Source: Gymnothorax reevesii (lineage: Eukaryota > Chordata > Actinopteri > Anguilliformes > Muraenidae). Taken from it: DNA of 64,000 bases. A program made the position numbers and the translations under genes. The DNA lies in the NCBI GenBank assembly GCA_029721435.1, contig CM056583.1, forward strand, positions 52,989,620 through 53,053,619, read 5' to 3'. A model generated the notes under the pieces. The model made no database searches, was not told the origin of the DNA, and saw nothing but the letters and a program-made list of their open reading frames with translations. The stretch's first letter is position 1; the number at the start of each line of letters is the position of its first letter. Positions 37,591 to 48,989 of this stretch are shown here, in pieces.

Positions 37591-39762
37591 GTACACATCT
37601 TGGTACAAGTGAATGGCGACCCAGAATACAGGGCTTAAATTTCATCAAAAGCCTTTGCTATGTGAAGAGCACACAAGAACCGTGGCAAAAAAAAAACAAC
37701 AATTTAAAAAAAAAAAAAAACAAAACTCCTAAACCTGCCACCACAGTTTAGGTTTAGAGTCTTAAACACAATCCATTTAAAAAAAAAAAAATTGTTCATA
37801 TGTTCAATAGTTTCAGTCTGATACTGAGATTGGTTTCCACTGTCAAACATCCATTTTCCAAGCCCTCATTTCGAAAGAAGGGCTGTTGTTTGTTCCATTG
37901 CCTCCCATAGGAATAGCTGCGCTGGCAGTCCTGTGACCCCCCCACACACCTCCCCAGCAGGAGCGATGTGCCAGCATGTTCTGCTCTGTGGGTGCGCTCG
38001 GCGTGCGCTGCGTCGGCTTGCATGCATCACGCCAAGGATTGCCATGCCTGGCACCTCTCCTCCTCCCCAAGCAACACTCTTCAGTCTCCTAGAGGAGAAA
38101 AATGATGCTGGCGATTTCCTTTTGCCCTTTGAGTGAGAATGGGAATTTCATCCTGCTGAATTTCACTCATAGGGCCATATAAAACCCTCCAGAGTAAGAA
38201 TGGTGAACTAGTATCAATTCCCCCAGTCCATTACTTTACCAAAACCTATAGAAATAAAAAAATAAATAAAAAATAGGCGAGCAATGCACGGAATACCCCT
38301 CAGCTCGATGTCGAAATTTTTGGAGACGCACGCTCGCCCGCCCAACCGCACGAAGGATAGCAATACCCCGTCAGCCTTGAGGGCTGAGAGGTAAAAATTA
38401 ACTTAAATCAGGACTATCATTCTAAAATGCTTTTTGAATGTGGATCAGCGTTGATATGAGCATGTACAAACTACAAATTGCATGGATATCTACACGAGGC
38501 AAGTGTAAAAAAAATCGCAAAGCCCCGACACACATGAACTTGGACTGGGACTTAACACTTCATCGGTAAATTGCAGGCATGCGGGCACTCAAAAGTGTTC
38601 CCCTAACCAAGCACCACACAAGGGGCCCCACTCACTGAACACAGCGGCCATGCCTCACACACAGACGCCACAAGGAAACTTTGCAGCAGCGGGATTCTTC
38701 CTGGAGGTCAAACCCACTACAATGGAAATTAATGAGGCTGAAACACTTTCTTTTTTTTTTTTTTTTAACTGTACTGTCAGTGCCCAGCAGCAGCAGCGTA
38801 TGAATATGCGGATTTGGTGGGAGCAGCAGAGCGAGACGTCTGTGTAGCGGTAACGAGGATATCCTTCCACCAATCACGCTTCCCTGCACACCCTCTCCGT
38901 CAGCAAGTTGGTTAAAAGTTTTTTTCTTGTTTGATCCACATTGAGGGGCTTAACATTTTGATTTAAAGACAAACGTTGAGGATAGACCTGACAGCGGCAT
39001 GACAACAGCATGAGGGCATCATCAAATGCATAGAATTGGTTAAGGCTCTCAGAATTAACAGCAAACTGACATAAATTTCTCTGCTCTAGCAGTGCCGTTC
39101 ATGTCCACATGGTACACAGCCGGAAAACAAATATAATAATGCATGAAAGATGTGAATGCCACACTTATATCCGGCTGGCACTTTTCAGGAGTTTCTTGTT
39201 CTAAAAGAGAAAGAAGCGGAAATGTAGCACCTTTCCGGATGATTGACAGAGCATAACAAATATGACCATGCCTCCACCCACCCTCACTCATACCACGCAA
39301 CCACTTTCTCACGTTTAACAGTTCTTTTGATCATATACAATAAAACCATTAAAAAGATTCACACAGCCCAATATTCCCAAAAGAAAACACAAATAATCCC
39401 AATTGTGAGAGCAATTCCATGTCACGCAGCAACGTCTGTCATCACCAGACGCAAATATGGAGGTTCCTACAAGCCAAAAAAAGTAAACATACGGCAATGT
39501 CCGACGTAATTTCACGGCACATTGAGCACCACTATTCTCTGCCCCAGCAAGCACACATATTTCGGATGCAGTTTGGCAAGGTGAGCATCCAACGACGCAT
39601 TAGGTCGGTTGCGGACATTTCTAAATCACTTAACTTTTTTACAAACACATAAGCAAAATACTCGCAGCAATGGCAGTCTTCACAAAGGGACAATCACGCC
39701 TGTCTTACTGCACCTGGCGATAGAGCTGCTCCATTCAACGGGCTGAAATTGATTCCCTATCG
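37591..39762. other. Intron stretch without recognisable gene
   Basis: Contains A-runs (37687-37725, 37779-37790), a T-run (38752-38766) and the GTCC-type fragment at 38255-38400. Open frames are short and overlap on both strands. Confidence 0.4.
38255..38400. repeat. Fragment of an unclassified repeat (AATACCCC ... CGCCCGCCC type)
   Basis: GGCGAGCAATGCACGGAATA, ACGCTCGCCCGCCCAACCGC and AGCAATACCCCGTCAG resemble the GTCC-type repeats at 15519, 16751 and 18662 in layout. Confidence 0.3.
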
Positions 39763-40040
39763 CAGAGGTGGGCAACGAGGGCCGTATCTGTCCCTGGTTT
39801 TCACACCAACTTCTGACCTTTAATTAGTTGATTATCTAAATTAACCAAACCATTTATTAAATCTGGCATTTCAGTCACATTTCTTTCAATTATAGTGCAG
39901 ACTGTTCTTGTCTCCCTAAATAAAACATAATCTTTGCACAAATCTATATTTGTGTATGCAATCAATTAACTTAGGATAATTGATAGAAATACACACCAGC
40001 ATACACACCGGCCCTCCAGGACGGGAGTTGCTCAGCCCTG
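39763..40040. mobile_element. hAT-like MITE
   Basis: Ends CAGAGGTGGGCAACGAGGGC and, inverted, CAGGGCTGAGCAACTCCC. The 8-bp flanks CCCTATCG (39755-39762) and TCCTATCG (40041-40048) agree at 7 of 8. The 278-bp interior is AT-rich and non-coding. Confidence 0.85.
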
Positions 40041-42217
40041 TCCTATCGTCAAACATGCGGTTAGGCTCAGTCATTTAACAGATAAGACCCCGGCTAGAAG
40101 AGAAAACAACGTCTATCCAAGACATTTTCCTAATATTCGGCTCAACATGCTTGCGCATTATTCAGGACACTAGAGGATATGTTGAAGCCAGTTACATCCC
40201 AGGTAAGCACATTCGTTACCACATGCTGATTTAATAATGTGGATTTCATTGCCACATCTCTTTAATTTGTCTCAAAAACACCGGATAGAATATGACATCT
40301 CGTCATGCCAGTAAAAACTACATAACGTGACATGTTTTTAGGACGTCATTCCCAAAGCTGTCATGAGCACAGTCAGTCTCTCTTCTGACATTTCACGACT
40401 CTTCTAAAAATCCACAGTTCTGGCCACAGTCGAATAAACTTTTTTGTCCTTCGTTTCACAGAAATGGCCAAATACATTAACTTGGTCTACTAGCTAATTT
40501 CTGCAAGTCGCGGAAAAGCGAGAAAACGTGTTGGCAAGTTGACAGACAGATAACCAGGAAACTGTTTTAACAATAGGCTACCAATATTTCTGGTTGCATT
40601 AGCTTGGCAGCTCGAAGCATGCAACGTTAACACAAGTTGCATTATCATTGTATCCATCAAACCCCGTGCCAGTTAAATGGTAAACGTTAATGACGATAGG
40701 TAACGCTGTTGGCCAAATGTGCACATTAACGGTAAACAAATACAAGCGATAGATAAGATAAAATAAGATACGTTTATTTCAGGCTCAAGTCCCATAATCA
40801 GGACAAATACAGAAAAACAGATAAAATCAAAGGTGAAAAAAAAATAATTTTTTAAAAATTAAAAAATTAAGTGCATGCAAGCAGTAGCTCGACAATGACT
40901 CAGAACCTCAGGAGGATCGCAACAATGCATAAAATCTCACAACGCGTTTCACATAACTGCATATACATACATACAATAAGGCAGTTATAACATTCACACA
41001 CATAAAGTATGACCCCAGCACGCCCACACGCTGGAATTAAATATGGTTACATGTACTACACTTTTGATAGCTTGGGTAATTTGAGTTATATCAATAAATT
41101 TGCATGCGGCTCGAAGTCAATACAGACTATGAAGGCCTTTTCAACATATTCAGCCACCGGTATCGCAATGTCAAGTCTTAAGTTTTACGGAGAAATCAAT
41201 ACTTCAACGGGCTAGCAAGCTGCAAGATCACAAAAAACGCTGCCTGTAAGTAAGCATATTCATAAAGCCATCTCGCAACTTCCGCCATTCCTTGCTCTGA
41301 AGGTTATTGACAGTTTTGTCTCAAAATTTATTTTCCCCAAACTGAACATTCAGCTGATCAAGTCTCGAAACCAGTGTGTCGTCTCAGTCCTTGGCGATCA
41401 CCAACCCGAGCTTCAGATTCACGTTAAGCGTCAGGTTTGTTTGCTCATGCAAAAGCAACATTAGTCTCTCCTGAACCAGACCGCAAGTACGCGAAGATAA
41501 ACAACTTCCGTACTAAAATCACGTAATCTTGCTCGCTCGTGTTGTAAATTCAGGTTAAAACATAACGTTAGATTACGGTGAATGAAACAGAAAATCACAT
41601 TAAAAAAATAATGCTACCAGACAAGTTGCTGCCTAGAAGCAAACGTTTACCACTAAACTCGTTACTTGCTTATTAAGGTAACACTCCTATTTACTTAACT
41701 CCTCCGCATTAAAATTAGTCAGCTTGCTAGTTGACGTTGACAAACTAGCAAGCTCGCTAGCTAGCTAATGGATAACATGAATCATGATCACCTACAATGA
41801 AAGCGTCATCTAGCTATCAAGCTAGTCACGGTAACATTGAGCCAAGTCGCTGTCGCCAACAATATCCGCGTCTAACCAACTAACCAACGAGAATTAGGTA
41901 CCTTGCCCGTGTCAACCTTCGCAGCTAAAACGGTTCCCCTCCACAGTTACAATGTTTTTGCATTCATCGTGACCAGCTATGATATATTTAGTTGGCTGAC
42001 TACATTACTTGTTTCTACTGCTGTATTGCTACTGTTAGCAAGCTGTGTTTTTCTTTATCACATTGCTGACAACAGGCAATAACAACTTTCTCAGCCAACC
42101 TTGCAATGTGTCGCTATCGCTACGTTACCACCTCGCAAATCAAATGCAGTTTCCCAACAGGCCGTTGCGCGAATCACGCACTTTCTTCATTATTGCGATT
42201 CCCCTCCCATAAATAAA
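40041..42217. other. Promoter-proximal part of intron 1, no recognisable gene
   Basis: From about 41840 the DNA becomes richer in CpG towards the exon. Positions 41740-41766 repeat GCTAGC/CTAGCTAGCT. No exon-like conserved peptide was found. Confidence 0.4.
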
Positions 42218-42223
42218 ACTTAC

Positions 42224-42279
42224 TTTTCCCTGGCTTGGCTGTCGGACGGTACGTTGTTACTCTTGCCTTTGGCGTACAT
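42224..42279 (-). CDS. ssbp2: Coding exon 1 of an SSBP2-family gene (LDB1-binding single-stranded DNA-binding protein)
   Basis: Read on the minus strand, an ATG at 42279-42277 opens MYAKGKSNNVPSDSQARE followed by two bases (AA) of the next codon. A perfect splice donor GTAAGT follows at 42223-42218. Vertebrate SSBP2, SSBP3 and SSBP4 all start with a short M-Y/F-x-KGK segment followed by VPSD-S/G-QAREK and splice at this lysine, so both sequence and splice phase (2) fit. The GKSN stretch is closest to SSBP2. SSBP3 starts MF, and SSBP4 has a glycine-rich insert. The ATG has A at -3, a good initiation context. The family forms nuclear tetramers through the LUFS domain encoded by the next exons, binds LDB1 and stabilises LDB1-LIM-homeodomain complexes. 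Only 18 full codons are present here. The paralogue assignment is less sure than the family assignment. Confidence 0.82.
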
Positions 42280-42640
42280 GCTTGCAGAGAGCTCCGATTG
42301 TCACGCACCTGTCAACCCATCACAGCCTCCCAGAGCACAACCCCGTCACCATGGCGACACAAGGAGCAACTGTTCCTATTGGTTTGTCGCTGTAGAGACT
42401 CACCCATTTTCTGTGGCAACCGCTTTGACTGGCAGTTAGTGAGCTCCGCCTCTTTTCAAAGAACAGCCCCTCCTCCTGCTGTATCCTATCTGTCTCATTT
42501 CGCCCGCCTTTAGCTGAGCTTGTTGGGAACGCGCGCTGCCTGCGATCTCTCCCAGAACACAGACACACGCGCAAGAAGACTCACACGCACACACCCTCCC
42601 TCATTTCTCCCCTCGCTACTCCCCCTCCTAGCTCTAAGGG
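42280..42640 (-). promoter_or_regulatory. CpG-rich promoter / 5'UTR of the ssbp2-like gene
   Basis: This stretch directly upstream of the start codon is much richer in CpG than the surrounding DNA (for example GCGCGC near 42530 and many CG steps up to 42580). It has an X-box palindrome at 42345-42358, an ATTGG (inverted CCAAT on the plus strand) at 42378-42382 and a GC box at 42501-42508. There is no convincing TATA box, as expected for a housekeeping or developmental CpG promoter. The transcription start cannot be placed from sequence alone. CpG enrichment also continues on the intron side of the exon to about 42100. Confidence 0.6.
42345..42358. promoter_or_regulatory. RFX X-box palindrome in the ssbp2-like promoter
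   Basis: GTCACCATGGCGAC is an almost perfect inverted repeat and fits the RFX-family consensus GTYRCC-ATGG-YRAC at every position. It lies 65 bp upstream of the start codon. An ATTGG box follows 19 bp away on the plus strand. Confidence 0.6.
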
Positions 42641-42997
42641 CAATTTGAAACCGTCTGAGGAGGATTTTAAACAACTGGCTGTTCCTTTTATAGACAATCA
42701 CACCCTCTACAGATTGGCAACCCTGTACTTGGCCAGATAGCAAACATGGTGTGGATTTGTATGTACGTATAAATGTTGAACTTGACAAGCTTCATTGTAG
42801 TACAGGAGGTGCAGAGGCAAGCAGTAAAATTAATGTCTGGTAAATCAGCTTAAGGCATGGAAGCATACAACTCAGAAACACAAAGTATGTAAATGGCTTC
42901 TGTAAGCATTGTTTTGATGGACACAAATTAGGCTCAATGCTTATTTGCATTTGCTTTTGAGGGCCTTCAAATGTCATGCATGCATGTATGTGCGCGT

Positions 42998-42998
<1 letters not shown>

Positions 42999-43030
<32 letters not shown>
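42999..43030. repeat. (CA)16 microsatellite
   Basis: Sixteen uninterrupted CA units, preceded by GTGCGCGTG. Confidence 0.95.
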
Positions 43031-43035
<5 letters not shown>

Positions 43036-43147
43036 ACACTCTACTTAGACCTTTATTTTTGCTTGTTCATGCCTCCCAGGAATGTTAAATGACCAATATT
43101 GCAAATACATTTCCCCCAGTTCAGTCCATCTGAACACTGGCCAACAC

Positions 43148-43300
43148 TATGGGTCCGTTCCAATACCCATACTTCCACTCAAAATTGACCCGAGCCTTAA
43201 TATTTGCGCGTTCCCGCGAAGGGCAAGGGTGTCCCAAAATGTAAGATGATTAAGGGAAGTGCATTTTAGCCCTTAAAATTCCGTAGCGATGCTCACTACG
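43148..43300. mobile_element. Fragment of a hAT-like MITE end
   Basis: GGGTCCGTTCCAATACCC, AAGGGTGTCCCAAAATGTAA and TTAAGGGAAGTGCATTTTAG are of the kind found in fish hAT ends that begin with GGGT-type sequence. A facing fragment near 43735-43760 (CCCCAATTCTTAGGTGAAAT) may belong to the same or a neighbouring copy. Borders are not resolved. Confidence 0.35.
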
Positions 43301-43611
43301 AACTGAGGTGAAGAATGAATTTCACAGGATGCACTGCGAGACTATCGAGCTGGACGAGTTTTCCAAGAAGATAGCAGTTGCCATAAGAAAGCATTGCACA
43401 ATTATAAGCACTATTTCCGTAAGCATGCATGTAAAAAATCCTAAACATGTCAGAATGTGTTATGTTTGTGGGTATACGCCTTTCTGTAAAGTGTTGATTT
43501 AGAATATGAATGCTTGAAAATTGCTAATTCACTTTGTTGCCAGCATGATATCCAGTTCTCTGTATAGCAGTAATGCTGCACACATTTGGCTTATGTTATC
43601 GTTATGGCTAG

Positions 43612-43735
43612 ACCCGGGAATGGCGGGGCGCAGACACGTCCCTTTATGATAATTAGTCCTGGGTAGTTCGCAATCATTTTCCTTTACTGACACGTTTTCC
43701 AATTATCGTACTTGGCAACTTAAGACACAACCCCA
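43612..43735 (+). mobile_element. Single end of the 17044-type hAT family
   Basis: ACACGTCCCTTTATGATAAT, TTAGTCCTGG, CAATCATTTTCCTTTACTGA and CGTTTTCCAATTATCGTACT followed by TTGGCAACTTAAGACA correspond in order to the left ends of 17044-17670 and 35858-36503. The rest of the element is missing. Confidence 0.75.
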
Positions 43736-44574
43736 ATTCTTAGGTGAAATTCCCTTCCCCTCAAAACTACCCCTTCGTCATGGAGGGAAATCTTCGTATT
43801 TAGTGCACTTGAAACCTGGGATTAAGATTTATAGCGCACTCCCTCTAGCTCAGTCTGCGTGTCCTGCACCCATCCACAGCCACGCTTGACCTTTCCACCT
43901 CTCTCTCCCTTTTAGCACAGTTACTGTTTTTGCATTCATCATAACAGTGTTTCAAGTCTCCTTGCGTGTGTTTGTCCTTTTAATTTTGACTGCATTTAGA
44001 ACACAATGCTAGATTATCTGCAGGGTTATAACTGGAGGACTGCTGCAGTCTCAATGACTTTGAAGAAGGCTGCAAACCTAAAATCGGCAGCTAGGTATGT
44101 CTGAATCACATAAATATTCAAACTGAATTCTAATTGAAGTTATATTTTATGGCAATCGCATGTCACAATTAAAGTGCCATCCTCAAAGTTGTTGAGCCTG
44201 CACTCATCACATTTCCATACTCATTTTTCAGTTTACTACTAAATCAGTAGATTATATTTTGCAGTTTGTTTGGCTTAGGGCTTTTAATGCATTGGCCACT
44301 ATCTGTAGACGCATTGTGGAAGGGGCCCGTAACTCTGTGCACAGGTCAATCACAGCAGAGGCCACTATCATATGGGGGATATTCACTGAAAACAGCCTAT
44401 GCTTCAGAGAGAACAGAACGAGAGGCAGTGATTGACCTTGAAATTCAGGATTTTTATGGGGTTGAAAAATTAATATACATCCCTTTAAGATATCCAATAA
44501 AATGACCACTTGCCAAAAAAGGGAAAAAATTCTTTAGGACCTTCTCAGAAAGGGTTGAATGGATTTTTTTTTCT

Positions 44575-44740
44575 CTTCAATAAAAATTAAATAGTTTAAA
44601 AACTGCATTTTTTGTTAACTTGGGACATCATTGTCTATTAAAATCATTTGATTATCTAAAACATTTAAGCAAGACAAATGTGCAAAAGTAGAGGAAATTG
44701 AGATGGGGAAAAAACTTTTTCGAGGCGCTGTACATGAAAC
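44575..44740 (-). mobile_element. Solo Tc1-like terminal repeat
   Basis: On the minus strand this reads CAGCGCCTCGAAAAAGTTTT, TTGCACATTTGTCTTGCTTA, AATGTTTTAGATAATCAAAT and AAAAAATGCAGTTTTTAAAC, which follows block by block the left end of the Tc1-like element at 53868. The other end and the transposase are absent. Confidence 0.7.
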
Positions 44741-47658
44741 AGAATGCAACCCACTCGAAATAAAAGGCCCAAAGTGCTAACAGTCTACTTTGGGGTCCTT
44801 GGGGTGAGAATAAATTGCTTTGGAATTAGTCTCTGAGGTTCTAATCAACAGAATGATTTGTAATAGTTTTGAACTAGAGGAAGGTGGCTCCCACAAATAC
44901 CTGAGTTCAAGTGACAAATACCTGTCTGTATTTTCCACATTATTTTGGTGACAAGTTCAATTACTTGTGTTCCTGTTAGCGAGTTCAGTTATATACAACC
45001 ATGTGGAAGATTTTGCAATATTAACTTGGGCTGTGGAAAATCAGAAATCCTGTTGGAATCAAAGCTCCAGATGTTGATGGAAACCTGCTTGGAGTAGAGA
45101 TCAAAAGAAACCAAACAAAGTAAGATATAATCATGATTATGTCTTCAATGCAGGTTATGAGGCTTCTTAGCCATGACCGTTGATTGCAATTTATGCTCAT
45201 ACACTAGGAAGACACTGGCAACTGACAGTCATACACAGTATACCGATCTCACAGAGCAGAGACCTATGGAAGCGGAAAGGTTAAATTCCCATCTCATGCA
45301 GAGACAGTACACAAAGGTTGAGATGGTGGAATCTTGATAAAAATATTAAAGTAAAAGTATCCACCAAATAATGCTCACGTTGGTATTGGACTATTGCTTA
45401 TCATGGGGAAGTTCTTTGTACCATGCTTCATATTAGCACACTCCAGTTAGAGTCACTGTGGTCCACAAGATCATCCTCATAAATCCTTGTTGAAACCATG
45501 TGCTCAATAACCTCACTTTTAAGATAATTACCGTCAATCTCTGAAAAGATACAAATCAAAGGGCCTCATACTAAATACATTTTAACTGAACATCTGCAGT
45601 GCATATTATTGGAAGAACTAATTTTCTGCTTCCAGTGCCATAGCGACACATGGAACATGGAAATGTGGCAAGAAAGAAGAACCCAGGGGACTTGCACACA
45701 ATGCTGGTTAATAGCTTCAAACTAGAGTACTATTGCTGCAATCCATCAGCATTGACTTCTCCTCACAGTGCTCTGGCATTGCGCTCCCAGCTGGTGCGTT
45801 TGTAGCTGTCTCCTCAACATCGTGTCATGTCATCATTGATCAAACCAAGGCAAACATGAAATGTATCACGAGACAGCATATGACATGTGACAGCAGACTA
45901 TGAACCTTGCTAGTTCAGCTGAGGCCAGGAGCTGCTTGTGCCTCAGTGCACAAATTACAATTGCTACCGGCTGGTGAAGTTAAACATGCTGAGAAATTTC
46001 CACACCTAAGGGATGCAATTCTTTCAGCTTTTGGGCACTGAACAGCCACTACGGCTGCATTTTAGGGGAATCATTAAAGTGCATTTTTACTACACCTGAT
46101 AATTCCCTCAAGCATCGAGGAACAGCTTCACTAAGCAAGATTTCCTCACTGGACCAGTGAATCCTCAGGTCAGTCTCACGTCTCCATGTCACATGATCCA
46201 GGAGTGCTGAAATGAGAGACTTCCGGCACTTCAGGCACCTTTGCAATATACGTCAGTTTACTGCATGTCCTTAAAGGGGCGCACTTGCCAGCGAGAGTCC
46301 TAATCGCTGTGAGTAAATGAATGTTGTTTAAAAGACTATATTCAGTAAAGATATGTTTCCCACAGAGATGATGGTGATTGTGGGCTACCATTTACACAAA
46401 GTGTTCCCATTACAGGGATAATTTATGCAACTCTTCCAAACAGTGGAAATACTATTTTTCACACTATCGTTCAGAGCCCTGAAATATGCTGTAACAGTGT
46501 ACCCTAGTTGGCATTCATACCATTTAGTGGCTGAGGGTCTGAAGTGTGCCAATCTTTGACTGGTCCAGAAGTGGGCAAAAACTCCACTGCAGAGGTTAAT
46601 GAAACAGCGAAGCAGGGGGTAGACCCATCAGAACCCAGCTCTGTGGGTCTGTTCTGCCACTCCGCGTTCAGGAGGTCATCCATCAAATGCATTGAGATGT
46701 TGGGGGGCAGTGAGGCAGTAAAGGTACTGATGCTGGTGGAAAAGATTGGAGAAATGCCACAGACCAGTTAGAGCAGAATGAGATTGAGTTAAGTTTTCAA
46801 ATGTTACAATCATGGCCCAAATTGAATGGTGTCGTTGAGTTGATTTCTGGATATTTATCCCTGTTTGGGATCACTGAAATTTAAAATTAATTTCCTGTAG
46901 CACCGATAGGTTTCACGCCTGAAGGTTTCTTCTTTGTAACAAATAAAGAGTGCAGAGAAGTAGAAATAAATCTTGAAAATCTGAGACATTCTTTTTTTAT
47001 TAAATTTTTTTTTTTTTTTTTTTTTTTAGAAATAGTTCTTTCTGAAAATACATTTATCCCACATTCGTCTCAGGAAATCTGTTGCGTCAAACTTTTAGTG
47101 CAGCTTTGCCTGCCATACTCAGCAAGTGGTGTGGTCTGGTTTCCATTCGAAAAATACCAAGTATTGAGAGATACATTTGTACAATAATTGTTTTATATTG
47201 ATTGATTTTTATTAAATGAGAAACTAAAAGTAAATAATTTCAATTACACTGAATATATTTTACGTTACTCAAGACAACACAGGCAAAGTTTTGTTTTTAC
47301 CAGGTTGTATCGATCATGGTCCTTGGGTCCAAACCTGTAAAGACAGTCATATAGTCATATGCATGGACAGGTCAATTAAAAAATGATTTATGTTGGAAGC
47401 TAAAATGTGTCAATTCAAAAAGATTAGCAACAAGTTCATGGGAACAAAAAAGTAGCGAAAGCAATTTGCTATTTGTAGTGACTTGTGACAAAGTAATTAG
47501 GCTCACACAGATGATTTGTCAAACATTTTCAACTGATTACCCTTTTTCTTGGTAACTAATTCTTGCTAGCACAAGTAGTGTACTACAGTAGAAGACAGGT
47601 TCAGGGACAACTGGACCTCAGAGGGGTAATAAACAATGTCAATAGCTTTAGCCAGGAT
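44741..47658. other. Upstream intergenic stretch without recognisable gene
   Basis: AT-rich unique-looking DNA with a T-tract at 47005-47027. No gene, RNA or paired repeat ends were found. Confidence 0.4.
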
Positions 47659-48333
47659 CAGTGGCGGCTCGTGAATTGGCAACAGGGGAAGCCCAAACAA
47701 TTCCTTAAAGTTAATGATTGTTCATCACCTGTTTTCAATCATTCATTTAAACAGTGGAGGGTCGTCGGCCGGAACAAAGTTAAGCCAAAACCTCGCCCTT
47801 CAAAGCTTAATGACTTAAACCTTTCGCAGTTTACTTTTTTGATCAGAAGTTGCTCATACAAATTGTTAGAAGAACAGTCAGTTGAGTCAAATTTATTTTT
47901 GATAGCACTGTTATACATTGCACCACGAAATTGAGGGGTTTTCTTTCACACATAAATTACGACATAAATTACCATAGGCCTACGCTATAAATTCCGTGCT
48001 CAAGAAGCTCACGAAACGGCATAGATGCGCAAATTGATTAGTGAGGCTCATTAAGCAATAAGCTGCTCAAAATCGCATTCTTTACTTCTATATTAAGATT
48101 GTAGAAAATGGACTGTCGTGGCTTCTTGTGAAAGAAGCCTCGCAAACTAATTTATAAAGACGTGTTGATAATTTGCGTCGTCATTTGCTATCGAAAATAA
48201 ATTTGATTGTCCTTCAACCAATTCGTATGAACAACTGCTGATAAAGAAAAGTGAACTACGAAATGTTGAAGTCATTAAGCTTTGAAGGGCAAGGTTCTGG
48301 CTTCCCTTTGTTACGGCCGACGAGCCGCCGCTG
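47659..48333. mobile_element. hAT-like element with exact 8-bp target duplication and doubled left end
   Basis: Exact flanks GCCAGGAT lie at 47651-47658 and 48334-48341. The element starts CAGTGGCGGCTCGTGAATTG and ends GGCCGACGAGCCGCCGCTG. A second end-like start, CAGTGGAGGGTCGTCGGCC, lies inside at 47752, and it is this internal copy that pairs for about 150 bp with the right end (CCCTTCAAAGCTTAATGACT on one side, its complement near 48270-48290 on the other). No transposase is visible. Confidence 0.88.
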
Positions 48334-48545
48334 GCCAGGATATAAAGATGGATGACACATCTCCAGTTCCTCACGCTGTTCAAGAATGGTCCCAAAACGT
48401 CTGGACACAGATGGTGCTGTCTTCCGCTGGTCTGGTCTTCCGAAGTCAGAGCCAGAGTCTGCGCAGAAGTGATCAGGTGGTTGAACAGCAGTGTCCTATT
48501 CACTAACAAGAAGGGGGTGGGATTGATAACCTAATCTGCAGCCAG

Positions 48546-48559
48546 CCACCAGGGGGCAA
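48546..48559 (+). promoter_or_regulatory. Candidate CTCF core site
   Basis: CCACCAGGGGGCAA matches the CTCF core CCASYAGRKGGCRS at 13 of 14 positions; only the last base differs. It lies about 200 bp beyond a hAT element. A weaker 12/14 match is at 49983-49996 on the same strand. Confidence 0.45.
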
Positions 48560-48989
48560 TCAAGATGTTTTTGTCTTCACTTTTGGAGAGCTGTCCATCA
48601 TTATGTGCAACCAGCGGTTTTAGTACAACTATTTCAGTTTACAGCACATTGTTTGTTCTGGGATTTAATGGAGCAATGTTAAGCTGTGTAGAAAATTTGG
48701 AGGCTCTAGCCAATAAATGGTGGGAGTTTGAGAGATTTTGAAAATAAAGGGAAGTTTATTGAGCCAAAAAATAATAGATAAAATAGGATGGAAGAGGGGT
48801 TTCATCAGGAAAACTTGGAAATGACAGGTCTGACCTAACAGGAAGCTACACAGCAAGCTGAATATTTCTAGCTGTGAAACTGTATGACTATCAGTAACTG
48901 TAATAAATGACCCATTGTAAGTTTATGGGGAATGAAAATGGCATGGAAAGGGGTCACACTGACATATACCGTTAACCTTTAACCTCCAA

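Larger units (their letters stand above)
1..42217 (-). other. ssbp2: Intron 1 (partial) of the ssbp2-like gene
   Basis: The segment runs leftward from the GTAAGT donor that ends the coding exon at 42224. I searched the minus strand by eye for the second exon of the family, which should encode LALYVYEYLLHVG, and did not find it. The intron therefore probably extends beyond position 1. It is AT-rich and full of transposon remnants, which are listed separately. Long first introns are usual for vertebrate SSBP genes. The intron call depends on the exon call and on exon 2 truly being absent. Confidence 0.6.

Noticed and set aside
42101..42574. Long frames over the ssbp2-like promoter and exon in other frames.
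   Set aside because: They overlap the supported exon in the wrong frame or strand and owe their length to CpG richness.
42745..42830. Possible second promoter or exon just upstream of the CpG patch.
   Set aside because: AT content rises again and no donor-bounded conserved peptide is visible.
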